DNA of 40,551 nt from Acidimicrobiia bacterium (GCA_015488325.1 WFOA01000083.1:1-40551); one strand, 5' to 3'; numbered from the stretch's first letter, positions 1 through 7,917 are shown. Program-made: numbers and translations. Notes: generated by a model not told the origin, from the letters alone.

Positions 1-411
1 CAATGGCGTGCCGATGCCCCGCTGGTCGACCTCGCCGTCACCGTGCTGCGCCTGCGGGACGCTTCGAATGCATCCGCCGGACCGTTGGAGGCGATACGTG
101 GCGACCAGGATCCCGCCTCCCTTCCCGACGATGTCGTGGTGGTCGACGGGTCGGAGCCGGTGGTGAACATCACCTCGGATGCCGTGGTCGTCTACCAGGA
201 GACCGACGACCCCCCCGACGTCCTCGAAGGACGGCTCCGGGAGGCGTTGGTCGAGGAGGGGTGGACGCCGGGGGCGGAGAGCGACGTCCCGGGCGGCCGG
301 GAGTTCGTGTGGTCGAGCCCGGCACGAACCTGCGTCTATCAGGTGGTGGAGGGGGTCGTGGCCACGGCCGAGGTGTGGATCCGCTGCGTCGCCGCCGAAC
401 CCGGCGGCTGA
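1..411 (+). CDS. Hypothetical protein, 5' end outside window
   Basis: The reading frame is open from the first base to a TGA at 409-411, so the window holds the last 136 residues of a longer protein. A GTG lies at 43, but the frame continues upstream with good coding character, so I treat this as a partial gene. The visible part is acidic, with no membrane segment and two cysteines near the end (one in an ARTCVYQV stretch, one in WIRCV). I recognise no family. It lies 63 bp before malate dehydrogenase on the same strand, but mdh has its own leaderless-type promoter, so co-transcription is not implied. Confidence 0.6.
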   Translation, partial: QWRADAPLVDLAVTVLRLRDASNASAGPLEAIRGDQDPASLPDDVVVVDGSEPVVNITSDAVVVYQETDDPPDVLEGRLREALVEEGWTPGAESDVPGGREFVWSSPARTCVYQVVEGVVATAEVWIRCVAAEPGG

Positions 412-462
412 CCCGGCCGGACATCGGTCTTCCGGCTCTACCGGCGGCAGGGAGCCGACCGC

Positions 463-468
463 TACGCT
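463..468 (+). promoter_or_regulatory. -10 hexamer of leaderless mdh promoter
   Basis: TACGCT fits TANNNT and is followed by exactly six bases and then the mdh ATG at 475. Transcription would start on the start codon itself. No Shine-Dalgarno sequence precedes the ATG, which agrees with a leaderless message. Confidence 0.5.
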
Positions 469-474
469 GGCGGT

Positions 475-1461
475 ATGAAGGACCCAATTCGAGTGGCCGT
501 GACCGGCGCCGCCGGCCAGATCGGCTACAGCCTGCTGTTTCGTATCGCCGCCGGTGAGATGCTGGGTGCCGACCAGCCGGTCGACCTCTCCCTCATCGAG
601 ATCCCGCCGGCGTTGCCCGCCCTCGAAGGGGTGGTGATGGAGCTGGAGGACTGCGCCTTCGGGCTGCTCGGCGACGTCGTCACCACCGACGACCCCGAAG
701 TGGGCTTCGCCGACGCCGACATCGCCATGCTGGTGGGGGCGATGCCCCGGAAGAAGGGGATGGAACGCTCCGACCTCCTCGAAGCGAACGGCAAGATCTT
801 CCAGGTACAGGGACGGGCGTTGGCGTCGTCGGCGAAGAAGGACGTGAAGGTCGTCGTGGTCGGGAATCCGGCCAACACCAACGCCCTCATCGCCGTCAAC
901 AACGCCGAAGGTCTCGACCCGACGAACTTCTCGGCGATGACCCGCCTCGACCACAACCGGGCGAAGACCCAGCTCGCCAAACGTGTCGGGGTGCCCGTCA
1001 CCGCCGTGAAGAAGATGACGATCTGGGGGAACCATTCGACCACCCAATACCCGGACCTCTTCCACTGTGAAGTCGACGGGAAGAACGCCTGGGAGGCGGT
1101 GGGTGACCCCGACTGGGTCGCCGAGGTCTTCATCCCGACGGTGGCCAAACGGGGTGCCGCCATCATCGAAGCCAGGGGCGCCTCTTCGGCCGCATCGGCC
1201 GCCAACGCCGCCATCAACCACGTCCACGACTGGATCCTCGGGACCCCCGAAGGCGACTGGGTGAGCATGGCAGTCGTCTCCGACGGCTCCTACGGGGTGC
1301 CCGAAGGGCTGGTGTCGTCGTTCCCGGTGACCTGCCGGGACGGACGCTGGGAGATCGTCCAGGGCCTCGAGATCGACGACTTCAGTCGTCAGCGGATCGA
1401 CGCCTCGGTGGCCGAGCTGATCAAGGAACGGGACACGGTCCGGGAACTCGGTTTCGTCTGA
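475..1461 (+). CDS. mdh: Malate dehydrogenase
   Basis: This 328-residue protein interconverts malate and oxaloacetate with NAD in the TCA cycle, in the cytoplasm. It has the N-terminal Rossmann motif [15 protein letters not shown] at about residues 11-25, the [10 protein letters not shown] segment, the RLDHNRAK stretch around residue 155, and the catalytic-histidine segment [12 protein letters not shown]. Length and motifs match the actinobacterial, cytosolic-type malate dehydrogenases that use this GNHS motif. The ATG at 475 fits the homologous N-terminus and lies six bases after a -10 hexamer, suggesting leaderless expression. Succinate dehydrogenase lies 7 kb downstream on the other strand, so the TCA genes are neighbours but not one operon. 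Confidence 0.96.
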   Translation: MKDPIRVAVTGAAGQIGYSLLFRIAAGEMLGADQPVDLSLIEIPPALPALEGVVMELEDCAFGLLGDVVTTDDPEVGFADADIAMLVGAMPRKKGMERSDLLEANGKIFQVQGRALASSAKKDVKVVVVGNPANTNALIAVNNAEGLDPTNFSAMTRLDHNRAKTQLAKRVGVPVTAVKKMTIWGNHSTTQYPDLFHCEVDGKNAWEAVGDPDWVAEVFIPTVAKRGAAIIEARGASSAASAANAAINHVHDWILGTPEGDWVSMAVVSDGSYGVPEGLVSSFPVTCRDGRWEIVQGLEIDDFSRQRIDASVAELIKERDTVRELGFV

Positions 1462-1492
1462 GGTCGGATTGGGGGCCGAACGCGGCGCGAGC

Positions 1493-1498
1493 TAGCGT
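1493..1498 (+). promoter_or_regulatory. -10 hexamer ahead of the short leader ORF
   Basis: TAGCGT fits TANNNT and is followed six bases later by an ATG at 1505 that opens a 22-codon ORF. The arrangement matches the leaderless pattern at mdh and other genes in this window. Confidence 0.4.
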
Positions 1499-1504
1499 CG
1501 GCTC

Positions 1505-1573
1505 ATGCCGAATCGACGCCGTCCGGGCGCGCCCTGGGGAAGGCATCAGCGCCGGCCTCCCAACCTGCGATGA
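1505..1573 (+). CDS. Putative 22-residue leader peptide upstream of the TauE gene
   Basis: The ORF starts with ATG at 1505, six bases after TAGCGT, and encodes 22 residues rich in Arg and Pro (MPNRRRPGAPWGRHQ...). Its TGA at 1571-1573 overlaps the TauE ATG at 1570 as ATGA. The TauE start has no Shine-Dalgarno of its own, since the preceding bases are pyrimidine-rich, so coupled re-initiation would explain how TauE is translated. The peptide has no cysteine, so it is not a cysteine attenuator. It could also be only a 5' leader that happens to be open. Confidence 0.4.
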   Translation: MPNRRRPGAPWGRHQRRPPNLR

Positions 1574-2442
1574 ACGCCCTCACCCTCTCCACGTTGCTGG
1601 CCCTCGCCGGCCTCGGCCTCGGTGCAGGATGGCTGGGGGCGCTGGTCGGCATCGGCGGTGGCGTCATCATCGTCCCCGCCCTCGTCCTCGGATTCGGACT
1701 CGACTTCCAGGTGGCGGTCGCCGCGTCCCTCGTGGCCGTCATCGCTACCTCCACGACGGCCGGGAGCGTGTACGTGGGGCGGGGGATCGCCAACATGCGT
1801 CTCGCCCTGACGTTGGAGGTCGCCACGACGGTGGGGGCGATCGCCGGCGGTCTGGCTGCGGCGGTACTCGCTGAAGACGTCCTGGCTGGGATCTTCGCGG
1901 TGGTGATGGCGGCGACGGCGGTGCTCATGCTCCGAGGTGCGCAGCGGCCCCGCGACAGGACCGTGGAGACCGTCCCCGAGGACGCCACCGGCTGGGAGGA
2001 GCCCGGCACCCTCGCCGGTGCCTACATCGACGACGTTCGCGGCGGGCTGGTGCGGTACCGGGTCGAACACCTTCCGGTGGGCTGGTCGGTGTCGCTCCTG
2101 GCCGGAGGGGTGTCCGGAATGTTGGGTGTCGGCGGCGGATTCTTGAAGGTGCCGGCGATGAATCTGGGGATGGACGTCCCCGTCAAGGTCGCCGCCGCCA
2201 CCTCCAACTTCATGATCGGGGTGACGGCCGCCGCCAGCGTCTTCATCTACTTCGCTCGGGGGTTCGTCGAACCGCTCGTCGTCGCCCCGCTCACCCTGGG
2301 GGTGATCGTCGGCTCGTGGCTCGGCACCCACTCGTCGGGCCGGGCCCGTCCCGAGATCCTGAAACGGGTGATGGCCCTCATCTTGGCGGTCGTGGCCATC
2401 CAGATGGGTCTCCGGGCCGTGGGGGTGACCTTCGGTGGCTGA
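1570..2442 (+). CDS. Sulfite exporter TauE/SafE family permease
   Basis: This 290-residue polytopic membrane protein belongs to the TauE/SafE (DUF81) family, which moves small sulfur-containing or organic anions across the cytoplasmic membrane. Glycine-rich hydrophobic segments recur in two halves: an N-terminal half with GALVGIGGGVIIVP near residue 25 and a second with SGMLGVGGGFLKVP near residue 180. This is the duplicated motif of the family. A hydrophilic loop of about 40 residues separates the halves. The next gene overlaps it by 8 bp and encodes DUF1634, the usual partner of this permease type. The substrate cannot be read from sequence. Confidence 0.88.
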   Translation: MNALTLSTLLALAGLGLGAGWLGALVGIGGGVIIVPALVLGFGLDFQVAVAASLVAVIATSTTAGSVYVGRGIANMRLALTLEVATTVGAIAGGLAAAVLAEDVLAGIFAVVMAATAVLMLRGAQRPRDRTVETVPEDATGWEEPGTLAGAYIDDVRGGLVRYRVEHLPVGWSVSLLAGGVSGMLGVGGGFLKVPAMNLGMDVPVKVAAATSNFMIGVTAAASVFIYFARGFVEPLVVAPLTLGVIVGSWLGTHSSGRARPEILKRVMALILAVVAIQMGLRAVGVTFGG

Positions 2443-2776
2443 GCGGCCCGGACCCCCACAGGTGCAGATGCGCATCCAGACGCTGCTGCGCGTCGGTCTC
2501 GGATTGGCCACCACGTTGATCGTCGTGGGCACCGGGATCGCCTTGGGGGAGGGGGAGCGGGTGCCCGTCCCGGTGCGCCTCGCCGGCCTCTGGCGGGACG
2601 GATCCATACCCGACCGGGTCGCCGCCACCGGGATCCTCATCCTCGCCCTCACCCCGGTCGCCGGGGTCGTGACCCTGATCTGGTCGTGGTGGAGGGAAGG
2701 GGACCGCCGGTTCGCCCTCGTCGGGATCGTGGTCGTGGCGGTGCTGGCGGTCGGGGTCCTCCTCGGACACGCCTGA
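2435..2776 (+). CDS. DUF1634 family membrane protein
   Basis: This is a 113-residue protein with three hydrophobic segments (roughly residues 17-36, 63-84 and 92-112) and the central GILILALTPVAGV stretch characteristic of DUF1634. The GTG start at 2435 lies inside the end of the TauE/SafE gene, so the two are probably translationally coupled. DUF1634 genes commonly accompany TauE/SafE permeases, which supports an accessory role in the same transporter, but no biochemical function is established. There are no charged catalytic motifs. Confidence 0.8.
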   Translation: MAERPGPPQVQMRIQTLLRVGLGLATTLIVVGTGIALGEGERVPVPVRLAGLWRDGSIPDRVAATGILILALTPVAGVVTLIWSWWREGDRRFALVGIVVVAVLAVGVLLGHA

Positions 2777-2811
2777 TCGGCCTGTCCGGTCCGGGTGGGG
2801 AGCCGGCGGGC

Positions 2812-2841
2812 TTGAGGTCGAAGGGTCGCGGGCCGTAGAAT
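2812..2841 (+). promoter_or_regulatory. Sigma-70-type promoter of the HU gene
   Basis: TTGAGG at 2812-2817 and TAGAAT at 2836-2841 are separated by 18 bp. Transcription would start near 2848, leaving a leader of about 35 nt with a good ribosome-binding site (AGGAGGG) before the ATG at 2884. Confidence 0.65.
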
Positions 2842-2883
2842 CACACCGGTGTCATTCGTTTCCCGACCAGGAGGGACACACCT

Positions 2884-3168
2884 ATGAACAAGTCCGAGCT
2901 CGTCGAGGCCGTGGCGAAGGCGGTCAAGTCCTCCAAGGCCGAGGCGCAGGCTCACGTCGATGCGGTGATCGACACCATCTCGAAGAGCCTGAAGAAGGGG
3001 GAGAAGGTCTCCATCACCGGTTTCGGCACCTTCGAGGTGCGCAAGCGTGCCGCCCGGACGGCCCGCAACCCCCAGACCGGCGAGACCATCAAGGTGAAGG
3101 CGTCGAAGGCTCCGGTGTTCCGGGCCGGCAAAGGGTTGAAGGATCTCGTCAACAACCGGAAGAAGTAG
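2884..3168 (+). CDS. hup: HU family nucleoid DNA-binding protein
   Basis: This 94-residue basic protein bends and compacts DNA as a dimer. It starts MNKSELVEAVAKA, has the conserved GFGTFEVRKRAARTARNPQTG segment across residues 46-66 that forms the DNA-binding arm, and ends KDLVNNRKK. The length is that of the short, bacterial-type HU without the long lysine/alanine-rich tail of mycobacterial HupB. A strong promoter precedes it and a rho-independent terminator follows 19 bp after the stop, so it is a single-gene transcript, as expected for an abundant protein. Confidence 0.96.
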   Translation: MNKSELVEAVAKAVKSSKAEAQAHVDAVIDTISKSLKKGEKVSITGFGTFEVRKRAARTARNPQTGETIKVKASKAPVFRAGKGLKDLVNNRKK

Positions 3169-3187
3169 CGGACCGACCCACGCAGAG

Positions 3188-3214
3188 GGCCCCCGACGAC
3201 GTCGGGGGCCTTTT
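3188..3214 (+). terminator. Rho-independent terminator of the HU gene
   Basis: A perfect 10-bp stem (GGCCCCCGAC at 3188-3197 pairs with GTCGGGGGCC at 3201-3210) with a 3-base loop is followed by TTTT. It ends the HU transcript just before the convergent SCP2-domain gene. Confidence 0.88.
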
Positions 3215-3240
3215 GCGTGTCGACGGGTCCGTGTTCGGGG

Positions 3241-3627
3241 TCAGTACTCGACGTCGATGCCTTCGACGGCGTTGCCCCACTGCTGGATCGCCGACTGGTG
3301 CATCATGAGCTTCGCCAGGTTGCCGCTGACCTTCAGTTTGCCGGTCATGAAGGCGGTCTGGGTGTTGAGCTCGCCGCGGGAGATGGCGGCGGCGGTGTCG
3401 TAGGTCTGGCCGACGGTCACGTCGGGATTCTCCAAGGTGCCCAGGGCTACCTCCGCTTCACCGCCGGAGGTCTTCAGGTAGTAGGAGATGTCGCCCTCGG
3501 GACCGTCGGAGACATTGAATTGGAGGCTCAGATCGGCGTTGCCGATGGCACTCTTGAACCCGTCATGCGAGTTGAGGGCTTCGGTCACCGCCTGGGCCCA
3601 TTCCTCGCTCAGGAACTTCACAGCCAC
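3241..3627 (-). CDS. SCP2 sterol-carrier domain protein
   Basis: This 128-residue, single-domain protein has the SCP2/sterol-binding fold pattern: an amphipathic start (VKFLSEEWAQAVTEALN), a strand-rich middle (LSLQFNVSDGPEGDISYYLKTSGG), the DVTVGQTYDTAAAISRGELNTQTAFMTGKLKVSGN segment typical of the family, and a helical end. Such proteins bind lipids or acyl-CoA in the cytoplasm. I chose the GTG at 3625-3627 because GGAAGGAG lies 6-7 bases upstream; the in-frame ATG further up has no such site. It stands alone and converges with HU. Confidence 0.85.
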   Translation of the reverse strand: MAVKFLSEEWAQAVTEALNSHDGFKSAIGNADLSLQFNVSDGPEGDISYYLKTSGGEAEVALGTLENPDVTVGQTYDTAAAISRGELNTQTAFMTGKLKVSGNLAKLMMHQSAIQQWGNAVEGIDVEY

Positions 3628-3712
3628 GCCTGCTCCTTCCGTCGTGGTGGTGGACCACACCGAGGCTAGCAGTCGGCCACGGATTTGACTAAGGGTTCAA
3701 AAACAGGGGAGA

Positions 3713-4594
3713 TCAGCCGGAAAGGCCCGCATCCCGCAACGCCGCCTCGATCGCCCGCACGCCCCCGCGTCCCACCGGTCGCAGGGGACGGCGGGGCGCT
3801 CCCGGTGCGAGCCCGACGACCGCCGACGCCGCCTTCGTTCCGGCGACACCGTGGGCTTCCACCACCTGTGTCAGCTCGGTGAGGCGGCGCTGGGCGGCGG
3901 CCACCGCCGTCGGGGAGCGTCCCGGCCGACTGGTGAGCTCCGCCAGCAGCGGCACCGCGTAGTTGGCGGAGGCGGTGATCGCCCCGTGGGCTCCCGCTCC
4001 CATCGCCAACGACACCGACGCCGACGCCCCGTTGAAGACGAGGAAGCCGTCGTCGCGGGCGGTCACCGTGCGGAGGATCCGTACGGCGTCACCACCCGAA
4101 TCCTTCATCCCGACGACGCCGGGGAGCCGACGGAGCTCGTCGATCGCCCCGTCGGCGAGGCTGTAGGCGGTGACGACCGGCACCGAATAGAGGAACACGG
4201 GGATCCCGGCTCGGTCGGCCACCTCCCGGAAGAACCCGACGACCAGTCCGGTTCGGCCCCGCACCAGGGTGGTGGGGGTGAGGACGAGGACGGCGTCGGC
4301 TCCGCCCTCGACCGCCTCGGCGGTCTGCGCCAGGGCGGCTCGGGTCGACTCGGCTGCCACACCCGTCATGAGAAAGGCACGCCGCCCCAGCGTCTCCCGG
4401 GCGGTGGCGGTCAGGGCCCGGCGTTCCCCGGGTTCCAGGTAGGGACCTTCACCGGTCGACCCGCCGAGGAGGAACCCTCGGATCCCCCGCTCCCACAACG
4501 TGGTCAGGTTGTGGACGTGGGCAGGCAGGTCGAGGTCTCCCCTCCGGGTGAACGGGGTGATGAGCGCCGGGAGCAGGCGGGGCGGTGTGCGCAT
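3713..4594 (-). CDS. Dihydrodipicolinate synthase (DapA) family aldolase/lyase
   Basis: This is a 293-residue TIM-barrel protein of the DapA/N-acetylneuraminate lyase family, which forms a Schiff base with a 2-keto acid. Visible motifs are GGSTGE at about 44-49, the catalytic tyrosine in LYSVP (Y136), and the Schiff-base lysine in GMKDSGGD (K164). The residues after the tyrosine are VVTA; true dihydrodipicolinate synthases have an arginine here that binds the substrate carboxylate. A role in lysine synthesis is therefore doubtful, and another keto-acid substrate is more likely. The ATG at 4594 lies six bases after TACGAT (revcomp of 4601-4606), suggesting a leaderless message. It sits 21 bp downstream of the GNAT gene. 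Confidence 0.85.
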   Translation of the reverse strand: MRTPPRLLPALITPFTRRGDLDLPAHVHNLTTLWERGIRGFLLGGSTGEGPYLEPGERRALTATARETLGRRAFLMTGVAAESTRAALAQTAEAVEGGADAVLVLTPTTLVRGRTGLVVGFFREVADRAGIPVFLYSVPVVTAYSLADGAIDELRRLPGVVGMKDSGGDAVRILRTVTARDDGFLVFNGASASVSLAMGAGAHGAITASANYAVPLLAELTSRPGRSPTAVAAAQRRLTELTQVVEAHGVAGTKAASAVVGLAPGAPRRPLRPVGRGGVRAIEAALRDAGLSG

Positions 4595-4600
4595 GACCCG

Positions 4601-4606
4601 ATCGTA
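4601..4606 (-). promoter_or_regulatory. -10 hexamer of the DapA-family gene, leaderless type
   Basis: On the minus strand this reads TACGAT and is followed by six bases and the ATG at 4594. It lies in the 21-bp gap after the acetyltransferase gene, so the gene can be transcribed independently. Confidence 0.45.
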
Positions 4607-4615
4607 GGACGGCGG

Positions 4616-5188
4616 TCAGAGGTCCGGTTCGCACACCAGACCCCACACCCGAGGCCCGCGCCGCAGCGATCGGACGCTCGCCACCCGAAAACCCCGACGC
4701 AGAAACCAGGGGAGGTTGGCGGGGTTGTGGGTGACGGCGTACACGGCGCAGCCCGTCGCCGCCGCCCGGCGGGCGCCGCGCTCGACGAGGCGTGAGCCGT
4801 GGCCACGGCCCCGGGCCCCGGGGTCGGTGGCGACGAGCTCCAACGTCCAGTGGGGACGGCCTGCGGTGTCGGAGGCCGCCCGCCGTTCCACGTCGACGCC
4901 GGCGGCTCGGAGGCGCAGCACCGCCGGGATCCCCAGTCGGACCGGTGCCCAGGCGAGACGGTGGCGCAGGGCGACTCCGGGAGGGAGGGGACGGGACACC
5001 TCGGGCGGCCGCCACACGGCGACCCCGGCCTCGTCACGGTCGATCAGACAGGTGTCGGCCAGCGCCTCCACCAGCGCCCCCATCAGCCAGCAGAGCCGGC
5101 GGAGACGACGGTCGCGGTCTCCGGGGAGCGCCCAGACGTGGAGGGGATCGTCGACGAAGGCCGCCGCCAGCAGGTCGGCCGTCTCCAC
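4616..5188 (-). CDS. GNAT family N-acetyltransferase
   Basis: This is a 190-residue GNAT-fold protein that would transfer an acetyl group from acetyl-CoA to an unidentified amine. The acetyl-CoA binding motif is clear: LELVATDPGARGRGHGSRL at about 116-134, followed by the C-terminal NPANLPWFLRRGFRV block (asparagine and the RRGF motif of the family). The N-terminus (TADLLAAAFVDDPLHVWAL) is typical of a subgroup starting with an acidic FxxDPL element. The GTG at 5188 starts 7 bp after the stop of the TadG-like gene, so it may be read through from that operon. The substrate is unknown. Confidence 0.85.
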   Translation of the reverse strand: METADLLAAAFVDDPLHVWALPGDRDRRLRRLCWLMGALVEALADTCLIDRDEAGVAVWRPPEVSRPLPPGVALRHRLAWAPVRLGIPAVLRLRAAGVDVERRAASDTAGRPHWTLELVATDPGARGRGHGSRLVERGARRAAATGCAVYAVTHNPANLPWFLRRGFRVASVRSLRRGPRVWGLVCEPDL

Positions 5189-5195
5189 GACCCGG

Positions 5196-6734
5196 TCACC
5201 CGTTGGGGATGAGATGCACCGGGTTTCCGACGATGTACGCCCGCCAGGTGGTGGTGTCGTTCACCGAGTTCGGATAGTTGTAGTTCACCTTCCACCAGCA
5301 GTTCACCGAACAGGTGTAGGAGGTGGGCAGGGTGATCTCCAGCTTGATCCAGTCGCCGTTGTAGCGGTCGTCCCAGACGCTCTGGGCACCACCGCTCTGG
5401 GCGAAGAACTGACACGGGCTGAGGGTGCCCCGATACGTCCACGGGTCGGGCCACTGCAGCTTCACGTACTGTTCGCAGGAGGCGAACACCGACCAGCTCC
5501 CCGGCCCCGAAGGCGCCATGATCTGGATGGTGCCGCCCGGGTTGGCTTCGCCCGGGTCGTACAGCTCGACGACGAAGGTCTTGCCCCGGTAGATGTCCGA
5601 CACCTCGGCCAGGTAGAACTGGGTGGTGGTCCCCGAAGCGTTGTTGTAGATCGACATGTCCCCGAGCCCGTACAGGCGGGCGGCGTTGCCGGGGGAGACG
5701 GCGCGGACCGAATACCGGTTCAGGCCGTCGTCGTTGCCGCCGGAGTCCAGTACCTGGACCTGGACGACGTAGATCCCCGTCGACGGGTTGTTGACGGTGA
5801 AACAGCCCGCCGGCGACGACCACACGTAGGGGTCGCTCTCGGGAACCTGGGGGACCGGTGGGATGTCGACCGAGCAGAGGAGCGTGTTGTCGGAGATGTC
5901 GAGGGGTGTGGGATCGGGGGCGTAGAGACGGACCCGGACGGTCTGTCCGCAGTCCGGTCCGCCCGAGTTCCAGCTGACCTCGCAGCCGCGGTCGCCGGTG
6001 CGGATCCCGTCTCCGGTGGGGTATCCGCCCGAGTCGTTGCGGAACTCGACGTCGACGAACTGGATGGTGAACGACGAGGCGCCCTGGGCTTCCACTCCGT
6101 ACAGGTAACCCCGCTCCCGCCACGTCGGGTTCTGGGCGCAGCCCGAGTTGCCGCTCCCGGCACCGTCGTCGCAGTACGACGAGTAGGCGTCACCCATCCG
6201 GGTGTCGGTGTGGCGGCCGTGGATGTTCGCCCAGAAGTTCGGTTGGCCGCTGCATCCGGGCTCGCCCGGATCACAGGAGTTCCCGAACTGGTTTTCGGGG
6301 CTTCCCAGCGGCAGCGGCGGGACGTATTCGGCCCGGGCCCGACGGGAGACCGTCATGGTGTCGATCCCGAACACCTTCAGGAAGAACGTGGGGACGACGT
6401 CGGTGACGGTCACGTCCACCTGGTTGGGTTCGTTGGGGACCTGGGCGACGGTGACGGTGACACCGTCGACCCCGTCCGTGTAGCCGTTGGCGGTGGTCAC
6501 TTCGTTGGCGGCGACGATGGCGGCGGGGAAGTCCTGGGGCATGTGGACGACGGCGGCGAGGGCACCGGCGTCGGCGGTGCGTTGCACCTGGGCGGCGTTG
6601 ATGTAGAACCACCCGAGGTCCACGGCGAAGGCGGCCATCCCCAACAACACCGTGAACATCACGGCGACGAGGGGGACCGACACTCCCCGTTCGTCGGCGT
6701 GGAGGCGGTGGACGAAGGACCTGGGCGTTCGCAT
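5196..6734 (-). CDS. TadG-like pilus assembly/secreted protein
   Basis: This is a 512-residue protein with the TadE/G N-terminus: a short basic lead, ADERGVSVPLVAVMF, one transmembrane segment at about 18-39, then FYINAAQVQRTADAGALAAV, the conserved signature of TadG-like proteins (Flp-pilus TadE/G). The large C-terminal part is exported, Gly/Ser/Asn/Tyr-rich and contains many cysteines; no known enzymatic domain is evident. I placed the start at the ATG at 6734, preceded by AGGAG at a six-base distance. Earlier starts would overlap the upstream gene. It is the third and last of a tandem of TadE/G genes. No TadA/B/C motor genes are in the window. Confidence 0.8.
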   Translation of the reverse strand: MRTPRSFVHRLHADERGVSVPLVAVMFTVLLGMAAFAVDLGWFYINAAQVQRTADAGALAAVVHMPQDFPAAIVAANEVTTANGYTDGVDGVTVTVAQVPNEPNQVDVTVTDVVPTFFLKVFGIDTMTVSRRARAEYVPPLPLGSPENQFGNSCDPGEPGCSGQPNFWANIHGRHTDTRMGDAYSSYCDDGAGSGNSGCAQNPTWRERGYLYGVEAQGASSFTIQFVDVEFRNDSGGYPTGDGIRTGDRGCEVSWNSGGPDCGQTVRVRLYAPDPTPLDISDNTLLCSVDIPPVPQVPESDPYVWSSPAGCFTVNNPSTGIYVVQVQVLDSGGNDDGLNRYSVRAVSPGNAARLYGLGDMSIYNNASGTTTQFYLAEVSDIYRGKTFVVELYDPGEANPGGTIQIMAPSGPGSWSVFASCEQYVKLQWPDPWTYRGTLSPCQFFAQSGGAQSVWDDRYNGDWIKLEITLPTSYTCSVNCWWKVNYNYPNSVNDTTTWRAYIVGNPVHLIPNG

Positions 6735-6748
6735 CGGCGTCTCCTGAG

Positions 6749-7312
6749 TCATGAGCCGAGTCCGTTGTCCGGCTCGAGGCGCATCACCGTTCGGTCGGTC
6801 CAGGTGACCGTCCCGGTCCAGGGCGGGACCCCGGTGATCCATTCGTGGGTGTAGGTGACCCTGACCCCCACCTCATCCAGGTTGGTGACCACCACCGACC
6901 GGCTGGCCGGCGTCCAGGGGCAGCCGTTGGCGCAGGTGAGGTTGGTGGTGGCGGAGTTGGTGCAGTTCAGGCCGCCCGTGGCGGGGGTGTAGAGGTTGAG
7001 TTTCGTGGCCGGGTCGGAGGGGTCCCCGTTGGCGTCGGCTTCGTAGATCTCCACCGAGACGAGGGAGCCGTACCGGAGGGCGCAGGCGGCCTGTTCCACC
7101 GAACGGAGGATCGACTGGTCGGCGCCGGGGGTGTCGCCGGCGGCGGCTCCGACCCGGGCGCCGGTGCGGGCGGCGTTCGCCATGGTGAGCCGGTCGATGG
7201 CGGCGAACCCGATCTCGGCCAGGCCGATGGCGAGGACGAGCAGGATCGGCAGGATGATGGCCGCCTCCACCACCGCGGCCCCTCGATCCCGGCGACGTAT
7301 GGTCCTCCTCAT
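6749..7312 (-). CDS. TadE family pseudopilin-like protein (second)
   Basis: This 187-residue protein begins MRRTIRRRDRGAAVVEAAIILPILLVLAIGLAEIGF, which contains the TadE signature: a glutamate at the start of a hydrophobic helix following a short basic leader. NAARTGARVGAAAGD then follows. The exported part has four cysteines (AACALRYG, LNCTNSATTNLTCANGCPW). The ATG at 7312 overlaps the stop of the preceding TadE gene as ATGA, so the two are translationally coupled; longer frames upstream are rejected for this reason. TadE-like proteins are minor pseudopilins of the Flp pilus. Confidence 0.85.
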   Translation of the reverse strand: MRRTIRRRDRGAAVVEAAIILPILLVLAIGLAEIGFAAIDRLTMANAARTGARVGAAAGDTPGADQSILRSVEQAACALRYGSLVSVEIYEADANGDPSDPATKLNLYTPATGGLNCTNSATTNLTCANGCPWTPASRSVVVTNLDEVGVRVTYTHEWITGVPPWTGTVTWTDRTVMRLEPDNGLGS

Positions 7313-7851
7313 TCGAAGATCTGGGGCTCGATCTGGAACTCGACGGCGGTGTTGAACGTCGACGTCGACGCGAACATCCCGGTGATCCACTGGTGGTCGT
7401 AGGTGATGCTCACCCCGATACGGTCGGTGACGGGGGCGGACACGTCACGGGTCACCGGGTCCCACACCGGCACCGCGTAGGGCGGCGTGGGAAGGTCGGG
7501 GTCGGGACAGGGGTTCCAGTCGCAGCAGTCGGTGCCGTTGCAGTTCGACCCCGGCGTGTAGTAGTAGGTGGTGCCGACCCCGGTCTGGGGGTTGTAGATC
7601 TGGACGTGTTGGATGCTGACACTGGCCGCCGCCGCCATCGTCGCCGTGATCTCGTCGAGGATGAGGATGTCGGCCCGGAGGTCGTTGCCGTAGGTGGCGC
7701 CGGCCCGGGCCCCTTCCCGGGCGGCGTGGCTCACCGAGAGCCAGCTCTTGAACGCCATCCCGAACTCGAGGACGGCCACGATGGCCATCAGCACGATGGG
7801 GAGGACCAATGCGGCCTCCACCATCGTGGCTCCGCGCTCCCTGTTGTGCAT
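7309..7851 (-). CDS. TadE family pseudopilin-like protein (first)
   Basis: This 180-residue protein starts MHNRERGATMVEAALVLPIVLMAIVAVLEFGMAFKSW, a clear TadE N-terminus with the conserved glutamate in the membrane helix and the SVSHAAREGARAGATYG follow-up. The exported part carries a Cys-rich patch (NCNGTDCCDWNPC). It is the first gene of the three-gene TadE-TadE-TadG unit. GGAGG touches the ATG directly, so spacing is poor and the start could be a few codons downstream, but the N-terminal signature supports this one. Confidence 0.85.
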   Translation of the reverse strand: MHNRERGATMVEAALVLPIVLMAIVAVLEFGMAFKSWLSVSHAAREGARAGATYGNDLRADILILDEITATMAAAASVSIQHVQIYNPQTGVGTTYYYTPGSNCNGTDCCDWNPCPDPDLPTPPYAVPVWDPVTRDVSAPVTDRIGVSITYDHQWITGMFASTSTFNTAVEFQIEPQIFE

Positions 7852-7887
7852 CCTCCACCGACCCAGTCTGGAGAACTACTCATCGGC

Positions 7888-7917
7888 AGGGTAGGCGAAA
7901 AACTGGAGTTGAGTCAC
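7888..7917 (-). promoter_or_regulatory. Candidate promoter of the TadE/TadG operon
   Basis: On the minus strand GTGACT (7917-7912) and TACCCT (7893-7888) are separated by 18 bp. Transcription would begin about 30 bases before the first TadE gene. The -35 is only a partial match. No terminator is visible between sdhB and this site, so read-through from sdh is also possible. Confidence 0.33.

Noticed and set aside
1505-1573. Cysteine-responsive attenuator peptide for a sulfur transporter
   Set aside because: The 22 codons contain no cysteine, so that specific mechanism is not supported, though a leader ORF remains possible.
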